This document shows positions 27,832-36,714 of a stretch of 64,000 nt of DNA, in pieces. Origin of the DNA: Sphingomonas alpina (GTDB lineage: Bacteria > Pseudomonadota > Alphaproteobacteria > Sphingomonadales > Sphingomonadaceae); contig NZ_CP061038.1 of assembly GCF_014490665.1 (NCBI RefSeq), forward strand, positions 3,782,001 to 3,846,000, in the 5' to 3' direction. Each line of letters starts with the position of its first letter. Position 1 is the stretch's first letter. Under the pieces are notes generated by a model, which saw only the letters and a list, made by a program, of their open reading frames with translations, was not told the origin of the DNA and did not search any database. The position numbers and the translations under genes were made by a program.

Positions 27832-28995
27832 GTGGAAATCATCGCGCTCTTCCTGCTGGCAACGCCGATCCTGGTCTATGCCGGATATCTGATCGTGCTC
27901 GCCGCCGCCGCCGCGTTCGCGAAGCCGCGCGCCATACCCCCTGCCGAGGACATCGCGTCAATTTCGATCGTGATCTGTGCGCACAACGAAGCCGCCCGGA
28001 TCGGCGCGAAACTGGAAACCGTTCTCGCCTCGGCATCGCATTGGCCGGGTGTCTGCGAGATACTCGTCGCCGATGACGGGTCGAGCGATGCGACCGCAGT
28101 GATCGTCGAAGGCTTTGCCGCGCGCGGCGTGCAATTCGTCCGGCTGCCGCGCGGCGGCAAGGCTGCAGCGCTGAACCGGATCGTGCCGATGGCGCGGGGC
28201 GACATCGTGGTGATGAGCGATGCCGATCCCTTGTTCGATGAAGCTACGCTGCCCGCACTGATCGCGCCCTTTGCCGATCCCGGGGTCGGCGCGGTCGCCG
28301 GTGCGGTCGAGACGATTCGCACCGGCAAGCGCGGCCGCTTCGCTGGATCGGACATCCTTTTCCGCTGGTATGAATCGACCTTGCGCAGCGCCGAGGACCG
28401 GTTGTTCGGCTGTATCTCCGCCGATGGCGGGCTTTATGCGATCCGCACAGCGCTCGTCCCGACCGTGCCGGCCAGCGTCACCGACGATTTCTGGATCAGC
28501 ACCGGCGCGGTCGCAGCGGGGTATCGCATCGCCTTTGCGCCCGACGCGCGCGTCCATGAAGAGAGCATCGCCGGCGACCGCCAGCAATTCCGCCGTCGCG
28601 TCCGGATCACCGTGCGCGGGCTGACCGGCCTGTGGCAGCGACGCGCACTGATGAATCCTGCGACCACCGGCTGGTATGCCGTGGCGCTGGTCCTGCACAA
28701 GGTCGCCCGACGCCTGGCGCCGCTCGCCCTGGTGCCGCTGCTGCCGCTGTCCGGCATCCTGGCCTTCCGCGACGGCCCCGGCTGGAGCACGATCTTCTGG
28801 GCGCTGGTCTTTGCCGGCCTGTTGAGTGCCTGTCTGCTTGGATTGGTCGGTTTCCTCACCGGGATGCGGCTGCCGCGCCCACTGGCGCTCGGCTATGGCG
28901 CGGTGCTGCATCTGGCCGGGCTCGCCGCGGGCGTCACCTTGTTCGCGCTGGGGCGGCGTTATGCGCAATGGACCCCGGACAAGACCGCTGCATGA
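27832..28995 (+). CDS. Membrane-anchored family 2 glycosyltransferase
   Basis: A 387-residue GT2 enzyme. It has an N-terminal membrane helix (about 5-28), then a GT-A fold with nucleotide-binding VADDGSSDAT, the metal-binding MSDADPLF (DxD type), and the acceptor-site acidic motif SVTDDFWIS near residue 220. Three or four C-terminal helices follow (from about 275). Such proteins elongate polysaccharides at the inner membrane from NDP-sugars. The start is GTG at 27832. The stop overlaps the next gene's ATG (ATGA at 28992-28995). It begins the exopolysaccharide region; the sugar specificity cannot be read. Confidence 0.9.
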   Translation: MEIIALFLLATPILVYAGYLIVLAAAAAFAKPRAIPPAEDIASISIVICAHNEAARIGAKLETVLASASHWPGVCEILVADDGSSDATAVIVEGFAARGVQFVRLPRGGKAAALNRIVPMARGDIVVMSDADPLFDEATLPALIAPFADPGVGAVAGAVETIRTGKRGRFAGSDILFRWYESTLRSAEDRLFGCISADGGLYAIRTALVPTVPASVTDDFWISTGAVAAGYRIAFAPDARVHEESIAGDRQQFRRRVRITVRGLTGLWQRRALMNPATTGWYAVALVLHKVARRLAPLALVPLLPLSGILAFRDGPGWSTIFWALVFAGLLSACLLGLVGFLTGMRLPRPLALGYGAVLHLAGLAAGVTLFALGRRYAQWTPDKTAA

Positions 28996-29744
28996 GGGTA
29001 AACCGACATCTCCCCGCGATCGGACTGGCGACAGGGTTGGGCGCGATCCTTGCCGTCGGCGTATGCGCCCAGAGCAGCGCGCCGGTGCCGCCCCTCTCGC
29101 GCGCCGATACGTTCAATGCGGGGCTGTGCACCGGATCGTGCCCGGGCGCGCTCTGGGCAATCCGCCAGGAAGTGAACGGCACCGTATCGGCCGCGCCGGC
29201 GCCGGGCCGGGCCGGCCTGGCGCTCTACGCCCAGGCCGCGGCGAAGGGGGCCGGCGTGGCCAAGGCAGACATCGTCTTCCGCAGTGGTCCGATGCCCGTC
29301 GGCACGGTCGTTACCACCGCATTCGACCTCTACATCCCCGCCGCGACGCCGATCAATTCGATGCAATTGCTCGACCTCGAATGCGCGACCTGCGGCGAGG
29401 AAGGCAATCCCGGTATCAGGCTTTATCTGCGCAACGGCCGGCTCCGCATCGACCGGTCGAAGATCGGCATCGCCAATGCCTGGGTCCGCGACAATGCTAC
29501 CGTACTGACACCCAATCGCTGGCACCGCATCGTCATGGCCGTGCGTGTCGGGCTGGAGGATAGCGGCGCGGCCCGCGTGACGCTCAATGGCCAGGAAGTC
29601 CTGGCGGCACAGGGCGCGACGATCATGCCGCTCCCCTTGCAGCATATCGACCGGGTCCAGATCGGCATCACCGCCAACTCCAACCCGGTGCCCGTGTCGC
29701 TCTATTTCGACAATGTCACGATCAACGCCCGGCCGGCGCGCTAG
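28992..29744 (+). CDS. Secreted concanavalin/LamG-fold-like protein, possibly polysaccharide lyase-related
   Basis: A 250-residue protein with a signal peptide (LATGLGAILAVGVCAQ) and beta-rich sequence. The segments TTAFDLYIPAATPINSMQL, NRWHRIVMAVRVG, ARVTLNGQEVL and PVSLYFDNVTIN suggest a concanavalin-A-like sandwich, as in LamG domains and heparin-lyase-I-type enzymes. A CATCGEEG pair of cysteines may form a disulphide. It overlaps the GT2 gene by four bases, so the two are probably expressed together. Binding or trimming of the polymer made by this locus is plausible. Catalytic residues could not be confirmed. Confidence 0.65.
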   Translation: MRVNRHLPAIGLATGLGAILAVGVCAQSSAPVPPLSRADTFNAGLCTGSCPGALWAIRQEVNGTVSAAPAPGRAGLALYAQAAAKGAGVAKADIVFRSGPMPVGTVVTTAFDLYIPAATPINSMQLLDLECATCGEEGNPGIRLYLRNGRLRIDRSKIGIANAWVRDNATVLTPNRWHRIVMAVRVGLEDSGAARVTLNGQEVLAAQGATIMPLPLQHIDRVQIGITANSNPVPVSLYFDNVTINARPAR

Positions 29745-30232
29745 GGCATCATCGATTTGGGTGGAATCACCCATCCCTCTCAGCTGGGTGGGTGCCCTCC
29801 GCCCGTCATACCCGCGAAAGCGGGCATCCCGCTGCCTCCGGCCCAGCCATTCGACCCCGGATTTTCACCTCGGCAACAGGGGATTTGGTACGTCAGACCA
29901 CCCAGCTATCGATCTCGTTTATAGCTGAACGCGATTTTACTCGCTTTTGCTGATACCAGAAATCACGGAATTTGATCATAAGCTATTATAATTACATCAC
30001 AATCCTTCGATTTTGTACCGTTGACAGCTAGTCTCGCGCCCGCGCTCCGGAAATATGACACAAACCGGTGTCCCATATCTCCCGCCACAGCCCGTCGCCG
30101 GCAAGGATTCAACCCTCACCAGGATCGGGCATGCCACCCCGTGCCGGGGCTATTCCGGCGCGCTCTTTCTCAATGTCGGCAACCACAATGTACACCGGGC
30201 TGGCGTCGCCCGTCCCGGGAGGACGCTTTGTA
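29745..30232. other. Convergent intergenic region with REP-like hairpin, AT-rich stretch and a dispersed-repeat half-site
   Basis: The 488 bases between two convergent units hold three recognisable elements. A short hairpin lies at 29811-29824 (CCCGC-GAAA-GCGGG), preceded by CGTCATA, as in common proteobacterial REP elements. A distinctly AT-rich patch spans about 29925-30030. A half-site at 30069-30088 starts TGTCCCATATCT and is nearly the same as one arm of the palindrome at 57894-57940. No convincing gene was seen on either strand. Confidence 0.55.
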
Positions 30233-30961
30233 TCAGTGTGCGCCGTCGCCGCGCCGCACGGCGCTGACTGTCTTGACGATCAGTTGCAGGTCGCGTTGCG
30301 CCGACATGGTGCGGATATAGGCGATGTCCATCTCGACCCGTTCGTCAAAGCCGATATCGGCGCGCCCCGACACCTGCCACAGGCCGGTCAGGCCCGGCCG
30401 GGCGGCGAGCCGCGGCAGATGCGACATCGAATAGGTGGTCGCGTCGAACGAGGTCGGGCGCGGCCCGACGATCGACATCTCGCCGCGCACGATGTTGAGC
30501 AGATTGGGCAGTTCATCGATACTGGTCTTGCGCAGGATGCGCCCGATCGGCGTAACGCGAGGGTCGTGGATCAGCTTGAAATCGGGTGAGTCCGCGCCAT
30601 GGATATTGGCGCTGCGCAGGCTTTCCTTCAGCGCCTCGGCATTGGGCACCATGGTGCGGAACTTGAACAGCGGGAAGCGCTTGCCGAGATAGCCGGTGCG
30701 TTGCTGCACGAAGAAGATCGGCCCGCGATCGGTGAGCTTGATCAGGATCGCGACGATCAGCAGCAATGGCGAGAGGACGATCAGCGCGATCAGCGCGATG
30801 ACGCGGTCGACCTGCGGTTTCACATGTCGCGCATAGCTCCCCACGCGGAGTTCGAGCGGCAAGGGTACGGCACGCATGTCGGATTCGAAGCGGACGCGCC
30901 GCGCCATGTCGCGGCGGCGCTCCGGCCGGGGCGCTGCGGGTCGAGACATATCGTCGCTCAT
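30233..30961 (-). CDS. Initiating sugar transferase (undecaprenyl-phosphate phosphoglycosyl transferase)
   Basis: A 242-residue bacterial sugar transferase (PF02397 type). It has a single hydrophobic re-entrant/TM segment (about 55-75, VIALIALIVLSPLLLIVAIL) followed by the family motifs FPLFKFRTMVPNA, KTSIDELPNLLNI, GEMSIVGPRP and RPGLTGLWQVSGR. It lacks the N-terminal multi-helix half of full WcaJ/WbaP and is therefore of the short PglC-like type. It should transfer the first sugar-1-phosphate to undecaprenyl phosphate and so start repeat-unit synthesis. ATG at 30961 overlaps the deacetylase stop (ATGA); longer in-frame starts are rejected. Confidence 0.92.
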   Translation of the reverse strand: MSDDMSRPAAPRPERRRDMARRVRFESDMRAVPLPLELRVGSYARHVKPQVDRVIALIALIVLSPLLLIVAILIKLTDRGPIFFVQQRTGYLGKRFPLFKFRTMVPNAEALKESLRSANIHGADSPDFKLIHDPRVTPIGRILRKTSIDELPNLLNIVRGEMSIVGPRPTSFDATTYSMSHLPRLAARPGLTGLWQVSGRADIGFDERVEMDIAYIRTMSAQRDLQLIVKTVSAVRRGDGAH

Positions 30962-32148
30962 GACACCGATCCGAAGCGCGTGCGTATCGCCAGGACGATG
31001 ATGCGCAGCCGGTTCATCGGGGCAACCAGCAAATACCAGTAATGATTGCCCTGCGCGAGGCGAACGGCGGCGCGCAGGTGCAGCGCTTCCGCGAATTGCC
31101 AACGGAACCCGAGCGCGCGATCGCCGATATGGATGCGCGAAATGATCGCGGCCGGCTCCGCCGCGGTATTGCGCCCGCGCCCGCCGGTCGTGGCGCGATA
31201 TCCCAGCGCCGCGGCGATCCGACGCCCCTCGGGGCCAACGATATTTTCGGGCCAGCAGAAGATGCGGGGCGACCTGCCAAGGCGCTTCTCGAACACCGCC
31301 TGGCAGCGTCGGAGATCATTGGTGATCCGCTGTTCCAGGCCCGATTGATCCTCAAGCCCGTCGGCGGTCCAGGCGCGCTCGGCCAGCGCGAGGCCGGATT
31401 CAGGGACGACCGTACCCAGCGGCACCGCCACCGGCTGGTCGGTCCTGAACCAGTCATGCTTGGATCCGGGAGTCGCGGCCCATTGCATCCAGGCCAGGCT
31501 GCGCCAGTTGTCCGCCGTCAGCCGGTCGACCGGGCGATCGGAGACGGGCACGCGCGCATGGTCGACGCCGTGCGGTTCGACCTCGAACAGGGGATGTTCC
31601 TCGATCGCGGCGATCTCGGTCCAGTTCATATAGCCGCTCGTATCGCCGTCGCAGGGGCGCACCCGCTTCCCCGGCTCGATGAAATCCAGTGATACGAAAA
31701 AGGTCGCCCGCATCCCATACCGATCGAGCGCGGGCACGGCGTTCTGCCAATTGTCGAGATAGCCGTCGTCGAAATGGAGGATCACCGTGTCGCCCGGCGG
31801 CGCCTCGCCCGCCAGCCGGCGATCGAGATAATCGCGCGTCCCCACAATCCCGCAGCCCATTTTGTGGAGCGTTGCGAGATGCCGTTCGAAGGTCGCCGGA
31901 TGAACCGATATCTCGCGCGACCAGGGCAGCCAGGCCGGTTCGGCACTTACCGAATGATAGGTCAGCACGGCCACGCCCTTTGGCCCCATCATCCGCCGAT
32001 GCCCGAGGACCAGAGCGGCGAGCACGGGAATGGCGGCGGCGGCGAGGCCTAGCGACAGGCCCCAGATATAGGCCGACAGCAGCGCGCCACCGATAATGAG
32101 CAGCGACCATAAAGAGACGCGGCGGAGGCGGTCCTGCTTGCGCGTCAT
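30958..32148 (-). CDS. Polysaccharide deacetylase-family protein, membrane-anchored
   Basis: A 396-residue protein with one or two N-terminal hydrophobic helices (about 12-50), then a carbohydrate esterase 4-like domain. The TYHSVS motif is near residue 63, and the catalytic/metal motif VILHFDDGYLDNW is near 122-134. HGVDHAR supplies further histidines, and FCWPEN and ATTGGRGRN come later. CE4 enzymes remove N-acetyl groups from polysaccharides. The insertions make it longer than minimal CE4 domains. It lies between the GNAT-like and sugar-transferase genes, with four-base overlaps at both ends, so it most likely tailors the polymer made by this locus. Confidence 0.87.
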   Translation of the reverse strand: MTRKQDRLRRVSLWSLLIIGGALLSAYIWGLSLGLAAAAIPVLAALVLGHRRMMGPKGVAVLTYHSVSAEPAWLPWSREISVHPATFERHLATLHKMGCGIVGTRDYLDRRLAGEAPPGDTVILHFDDGYLDNWQNAVPALDRYGMRATFFVSLDFIEPGKRVRPCDGDTSGYMNWTEIAAIEEHPLFEVEPHGVDHARVPVSDRPVDRLTADNWRSLAWMQWAATPGSKHDWFRTDQPVAVPLGTVVPESGLALAERAWTADGLEDQSGLEQRITNDLRRCQAVFEKRLGRSPRIFCWPENIVGPEGRRIAAALGYRATTGGRGRNTAAEPAAIISRIHIGDRALGFRWQFAEALHLRAAVRLAQGNHYWYLLVAPMNRLRIIVLAIRTRFGSVS

Positions 32149-33188
32149 GCCGCCCGCACCGATCGCGTACGCCAGTAATCGCGCGCTCGCTTCGCGCGGT
32201 CGCGACCGGCATGATAATAGTGGATCAGCCGCCCGCGCCAGCTGTCGCCATACAGCGTGATGCGGTGAAGCGTGTCGACACTGTCGGCAAAGCGCAGCTT
32301 GTGCGCCCCAGGCGTCATCCCGTTCCCCATATTATCGTACCATGCGATCGCCGGGTCACCACAGCAATGCCGGATATGCATTACCGCCAGGACATGGCCG
32401 ATCGAGAAATCCGCAAAGCGCTCGTCATAACCGACCTTGAGCAGGAACAACCGGTCGCCGCCCAATATGCCATATTCGAACGCGACGATGCGCTCGGCCT
32501 GTTTCAGCACCGCGATCCTCAGCGCACCCGCTGCCGCCGCGCGCTGGGCAAGCCCGGTATAGAAGAGCAGGTCGGCCGGATTGTCGCGAATCGACGTGCC
32601 CTCCCGCCCCTTCCAGCCTGATTGCTCGACCGCGAAAATCTCGTCGAGCAAAGGCTGCAGGCCGGTCGAACCGTCGAAGATGTCGAACCGCACCCCCTGC
32701 CCGTCGACCAGCTTGCTTTCCAGCCCGGACCAGCGCTGGCGCGCGCGCTTGCTGCGTCGCGCACGCCATTGTTCGTAAGGCGTGCGGCAATCGGCCAGCG
32801 GCGACAGCGCGTGCGGACGAATCGTCACGCGATCGGCCGGCCAGCGCCGTGCCGCCGCCAGCAATCGCGAGTCGCCAGTCAGATAATCGAGTGTCACCAG
32901 GTCGCGATCGCCAATCAGTTGGTCGAACAGCCTATCGGTGATCGGCTGGCCGACCGGCAGATCGAACAGCGCGGAATGGACATTGGTCTGTGCGCGCAGC
33001 CGCGCATAGCCGATCGGTCCCAGCCGTCCGCGGTCGGCGATCATCGGTAATCCGTCGATCGTGCACGCCGTCATGCCCGGTGCCAGATAGGCTCTCCGCC
33101 ACGACTCGAACCATCCGGCGCTCAGGTGGAACACCTCCGCGTCCGGACCCGATGCGGCGAAATGCTCGGAGGGCAGGGGCAAAGTCAT
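32145..33188 (-). CDS. GNAT-fold acyltransferase, BcsL/CelD-like
   Basis: A 347-residue protein of the Acetyltransf_6 (CelD/BcsL) type. The central region RSKRARQRWSGLESKL is followed by EIFAVEQSGWKGREGT, which is the usual E..SWKG signature, and the GNAT core ALRIAVLKQAERIVAFEYGI. There is no signal peptide. Related genes occur in cellulose and exopolysaccharide loci and are thought to add acyl or aminoacyl groups. It is the first gene of the minus-strand trio with the deacetylase and sugar transferase. Substrate unknown. Confidence 0.82.
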   Translation of the reverse strand: MTLPLPSEHFAASGPDAEVFHLSAGWFESWRRAYLAPGMTACTIDGLPMIADRGRLGPIGYARLRAQTNVHSALFDLPVGQPITDRLFDQLIGDRDLVTLDYLTGDSRLLAAARRWPADRVTIRPHALSPLADCRTPYEQWRARRSKRARQRWSGLESKLVDGQGVRFDIFDGSTGLQPLLDEIFAVEQSGWKGREGTSIRDNPADLLFYTGLAQRAAAAGALRIAVLKQAERIVAFEYGILGGDRLFLLKVGYDERFADFSIGHVLAVMHIRHCCGDPAIAWYDNMGNGMTPGAHKLRFADSVDTLHRITLYGDSWRGRLIHYYHAGRDRAKRARDYWRTRSVRAA

Positions 33189-33288
33189 CTTGCGGATTTA
33201 ATCTCTCGGCAACTCACCTCGGTTAATAGACCGTACGTGGATAACAGTAATTTTTTGTGAACTTGGGACCGCCGCAGGATCACAGTGT
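33189..33288. promoter_or_regulatory. Divergent promoter region between two exopolysaccharide units
   Basis: This 100-base gap between oppositely directed genes is AT-richer than its surroundings (for example GGATTTAATCTC, TAACAGTAATTTTTTG). It must carry the promoters for the minus trio (from 33188) and the long plus-strand unit (from 33289). No single box assignment is secure. Confidence 0.45.
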
Positions 33289-34341
33289 ATGCAAGTAACG
33301 GCCCATCTGTCGAGCAATCTGGACGTTGAGTCCGGAAGTCTGTTCGATCGTTTTGCGTTGGAAAGCCCGTTTGCCGCCTATCAGCAAAGCCGCGCCTGGG
33401 TGGATGCCGTGCCGCACAGCAAGGTGCAGGACTATCTGTTCTTTCGCTGTCTCGATGGCGACACGCTGATCGGAACGGCAGTGGTGCGCCGCACGCGCCT
33501 GTTTGCCGGGCGCTGGCTCGCCACCGTGCAGCGCGGCCCGGTCGTGCATGACGCGACGCTGTTCGCAACCGTTCTTTCGAGCCTGGCCAGGACAGCGGCG
33601 GCACAGGGGTGCTGCACGATGCAGCTTGCACCGCGCGTGCGCGGTCGCGACCTGCCGACCATGTCCGAGGCGTTGCGCGCCGCCGGTTTCGCACCGCTGC
33701 CCACGCACCGCCAGCCCTTGCACAGCGCCACCGGCATCGTGTGGCTCGACAAGCCGGAGGAAGAAATACTCGCCGGCTTCAAGCAGCGTGGCCGCCGCCA
33801 GCTCAAGGCCGCGGCCAAGGCAGGCGTTACGGTTCGCCGCGCAACCGGTGCGGCGGATGTCGCTGCGTATCAGCGCGTGCTCGATGCCTTCCGGGCGGCC
33901 AAGGCCGATTACGACATGAACGGCCTGCCCGATGCAGCGGGTCAGGTGGCGCTGGTCGAACGGCTCGGCGGTGCGCTGCTGCTGGCCGAGCGCGACGGCA
34001 TCGTGATCGGCGGTCATGTTTTCGTCCGTCAGGCGGACGAGGCGATCTGGCTGTCGCTCGCAACGTCGGACGACGACCCGTCGGTGCCGCGATCCTATCC
34101 GTTGCTATGGGAGGGGATGCGGCTGGCGCGCGAAATGGGCTGTATAGGCTATGATCTTGCCGGCTTGCCGGTCGGCGAGGCGCAGGACGGCGGCGAAGCG
34201 AACCGATCGCAGTTCAAGAGCGCGTTCGCACCGACTCACCGGGTGATGCCGCCGGTCCATGTCGCTGCACTGAAACCACTCGCCCATACCTTGTTGTTCA
34301 ACGCGCGACAGATCTATCGCGCAGTGCGCGCAGCGGCATAA
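33289..34341 (+). CDS. FemAB/GNAT-like transferase
   Basis: A 350-residue protein of the FemAB-like GNAT type. It has two GNAT halves, with IVWLDKPEEEILAGFKQRGRR and QLKAAAKAG in the middle, LLLAERDGIVIGGHVFVR in the second half, and SYPLLWEGMRLAREMGCIGYDLAG near the end. This last motif matches the family's conserved G-x-Y-D-x-x-G. FemAB enzymes attach amino acids from tRNA to cell-wall precursors. Homologues in exopolysaccharide loci have no proven substrate. The start is ATG at 33289. It heads the plus-strand unit, one base before the next gene. Confidence 0.84.
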   Translation: MQVTAHLSSNLDVESGSLFDRFALESPFAAYQQSRAWVDAVPHSKVQDYLFFRCLDGDTLIGTAVVRRTRLFAGRWLATVQRGPVVHDATLFATVLSSLARTAAAQGCCTMQLAPRVRGRDLPTMSEALRAAGFAPLPTHRQPLHSATGIVWLDKPEEEILAGFKQRGRRQLKAAAKAGVTVRRATGAADVAAYQRVLDAFRAAKADYDMNGLPDAAGQVALVERLGGALLLAERDGIVIGGHVFVRQADEAIWLSLATSDDDPSVPRSYPLLWEGMRLAREMGCIGYDLAGLPVGEAQDGGEANRSQFKSAFAPTHRVMPPVHVAALKPLAHTLLFNARQIYRAVRAAA

Positions 34342-34342
34342 C

Positions 34343-35059
34343 ATGGCTTCCGATGCTTCCCTTCCCTCATCCATGAGCAATTCCATGGGCACGAAGAGCA
34401 AACGCCTGATCCAGCGCTTTCGCGAGCTCGGCATTGCCGCGACGCTGCGCAAGCTGTTCGCCGACCGCGTCATGCGTCGCAGTACCAGTGTGATCGTCGA
34501 ATATCAGGCAGGGTGGAGCGTGGTCGGCGACGGCGCCCAGTCTCCTCCCTGGCTATCGTTCAGGACGGTGCGCAAGGGTGACGAACTGCCGCCGCTCAAC
34601 GACTGGCTCGCCTGGCGCGACGCCGGTTTCGCGGCGATGCTGGAGGCAGGCAAGGTCGGCATCTTCGCGCTCGACGATGGCGTCGCGATCGGCTGCGTCT
34701 GGCTGTCGTTTGCGGATCATCACGACCCCGTTGCGCGCGAGCATTATCCTGTGCGCGAGCGTGAGGGCTATCATTATTGCTGGCTGGTCGACCCGGCCGA
34801 CCGGCGGCGCAATGTCGCTCTGCCGATGTGCCGGTACATGCTGAACAATTTCCCCATCCTGGGAATCGACCGCTCGTTCGGCGTGGTCGATCGGGTCAAC
34901 CGCCCATCCTATCTGATCCAGCTTCGCATGGGCTATCGCGAGCGCGGCGTGAAGGTGGTTCACCACCATCTGTTCGGATGGCGCTGGACCACCATGTCGC
35001 GCTATGATGGCGTACTCGGCACGACCAATCCGAAGGACCGAAAGATGCCCCGCGAATGA
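34343..35059 (+). CDS. GNAT-like protein in exopolysaccharide locus
   Basis: A 238-residue protein whose central segment FAALDD-like core (VGIFALDDGVAIGCVWLSF) and YHYCWLVDPADRRRNVALPM, SYLIQLRMGYRERG resemble a GNAT acetyltransferase fold, with beta-bulge and acceptor helices. The first 35 residues are polar and basic. Start candidates are ATG at 34343, 34373 and 34385. I list the first because it follows the previous stop by one base. Its TGA overlaps the flippase ATG (ATGA at 35056-35059). The donor and acceptor are unknown; modification of the exported sugar polymer is the contextual guess. Confidence 0.7.
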   Translation: MASDASLPSSMSNSMGTKSKRLIQRFRELGIAATLRKLFADRVMRRSTSVIVEYQAGWSVVGDGAQSPPWLSFRTVRKGDELPPLNDWLAWRDAGFAAMLEAGKVGIFALDDGVAIGCVWLSFADHHDPVAREHYPVREREGYHYCWLVDPADRRRNVALPMCRYMLNNFPILGIDRSFGVVDRVNRPSYLIQLRMGYRERGVKVVHHHLFGWRWTTMSRYDGVLGTTNPKDRKMPRE

Positions 35060-36714
35060 GCGGTACGGCGACGCCCACGCCCCGCCGCCAGGCAACCGCT
35101 ACGCTGGTACGCTCCACCGTGGTGGTGGCGGCGATCCGCGGCATCGATATAGGGTTGAGCTTCCTCGTCTCGGTGCTGCTCGCCAACCGCTTCGGCACCA
35201 GCGGGCAGCTCGACGCCTTCTTCCTCGCACGGCGCACCACGGTCGGATTCGCCGATGCAATCCGCAAGCTGGTCGGCCATATCGTCATGCCGTCGGTCGT
35301 CTCGAAAATCGATCGCGGCGAGCATCTGTCGATTCACGGCCTGCCGCGCCGGGTCTATGTGTTCGTTGCATTGTTCGGGCTACTCACTTTGGTCGGCACG
35401 CTGGTGCCCTCGGCTTTGGTCAGCGCGTTCGCGCCGGGCTTTGCCGGCGAACGCCATGACCTGACCGCGCGAATGATGGCCATCATGATGCCGTTGCTGC
35501 CGGTTGCGGTGATCGGCTCGCTGCTGGTCGCTGTCCTTCAGGCGAACCGGCGCTATTGGCTGAGCGAAGGCACCAATATTGTCCAGCGCGCGATCCTGGT
35601 GTTCGTGCTGGCGGTCGCCATTCCTCCACTGGGGATCATCGCCGGCGCGTGGACGATGCTGGTGTCCGGAATCGTCGGCACGGCGATCCTGTTCGTGGGC
35701 GCCTGGCCGATCGTGCGGCGGCGCCCGGAAAGCTTGCTTGAGTCGCAATCCGGTGACGACAGTGAAGATGGAAGCCAGGTCGGCGCCCAGACAGGGACGG
35801 GGGTTTCCCCGGCGGCGGCGCTGGGCGGCGGGGTGGCGGCGGCGATCGTGCTGAACGCCTATTTCCAGGCCTGCTCGCTGCTCGATTTCGCGGTCGCGTC
35901 GACCACGCCGGCCGGGGGCGTCGCTGCGCTGGAATATGGCGCGCGACTGGTGTCGCTGGTTCCCGGCCTGTTGATGTCGAGCCTTAATACCGTGCTCCAG
36001 CCCGAACTGGTGCGCGCCATGCAGCACCCCGATCCGGCCGAAGCGTCGAAGGGACTGGCGCGATTCCAGCGCATCGCCTTCTTCGCCCAGATGCCGGTGT
36101 CGATCGGGATGATGATCGGCGCACAGCTGATGGTGACGATCCTGTTCGGGCACGGCGCGTTCGACGCGCACAGCATCGCGCTCGCGACGGGGACGACCGC
36201 CGGCTATGCTGCGGCGGCGATCTTTCTCGCGCCGATGGGTGCGATCACTTTGGCGATCTATGCCGACCCGCGCGCGCCCAGCCTGCGCAACCTGCTGGTG
36301 ATCGCGATCGGCGGGCTTGCGATCCGCGCGCTGATGCTGGCATTCGCCGCGCCGGCTTATGGCGCGGTCGGCATCGCCTGGGCGGCTGCGGTGTCGACGC
36401 TGGCGGCGTTCGCGCTGGCGCAATTTGTCGCGACGCGACGCTTCCGCGAGTTCGACATGATCATCCAGCTGGTCGATTTCGCTCGCACCGCACTATGCGG
36501 CGCAGTGGCCGCTGCCGGCGCCTATGCCCTGTGGATTTTTGCGCCGGCTCCCGAGACGACCATCGCGCGGCTTTTGCTGCTGATCGCGATCGGCGGGGTC
36601 GTGGTCAGCCTGTATATCGGCGCGGCGATCCTGCTCCACGTGCCCGAGCTCGCAAAGGCACGCGCGATCCTTGGCGGCGTCGCCGCCAGGAAATTCAAGC
36701 GCCGCGCCGCATGA
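35056..36714 (+). CDS. MurJ/MviN-type lipid-linked oligosaccharide flippase
   Basis: A 552-residue integral membrane protein with about 14 hydrophobic helices in two lobes separated by an acidic loop (SQSGDDSEDGSQVGAQTG, about residues 232-250). The first lobe contains LANRFGTSGQLDAFFLAR near residue 42, a MurJ/MviN-type signature. The second contains TVLQPELVRAMQ and GAFDAHSIALA, matching the MviN core. In this locus it most likely takes the place of Wzx, moving undecaprenyl-linked repeat units to the periplasm. It is coupled by ATGA overlaps to the genes on both sides. Confidence 0.88.
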   Translation: MSGTATPTPRRQATATLVRSTVVVAAIRGIDIGLSFLVSVLLANRFGTSGQLDAFFLARRTTVGFADAIRKLVGHIVMPSVVSKIDRGEHLSIHGLPRRVYVFVALFGLLTLVGTLVPSALVSAFAPGFAGERHDLTARMMAIMMPLLPVAVIGSLLVAVLQANRRYWLSEGTNIVQRAILVFVLAVAIPPLGIIAGAWTMLVSGIVGTAILFVGAWPIVRRRPESLLESQSGDDSEDGSQVGAQTGTGVSPAAALGGGVAAAIVLNAYFQACSLLDFAVASTTPAGGVAALEYGARLVSLVPGLLMSSLNTVLQPELVRAMQHPDPAEASKGLARFQRIAFFAQMPVSIGMMIGAQLMVTILFGHGAFDAHSIALATGTTAGYAAAAIFLAPMGAITLAIYADPRAPSLRNLLVIAIGGLAIRALMLAFAAPAYGAVGIAWAAAVSTLAAFALAQFVATRRFREFDMIIQLVDFARTALCGAVAAAGAYALWIFAPAPETTIARLLLLIAIGGVVVSLYIGAAILLHVPELAKARAILGGVAARKFKRRAA

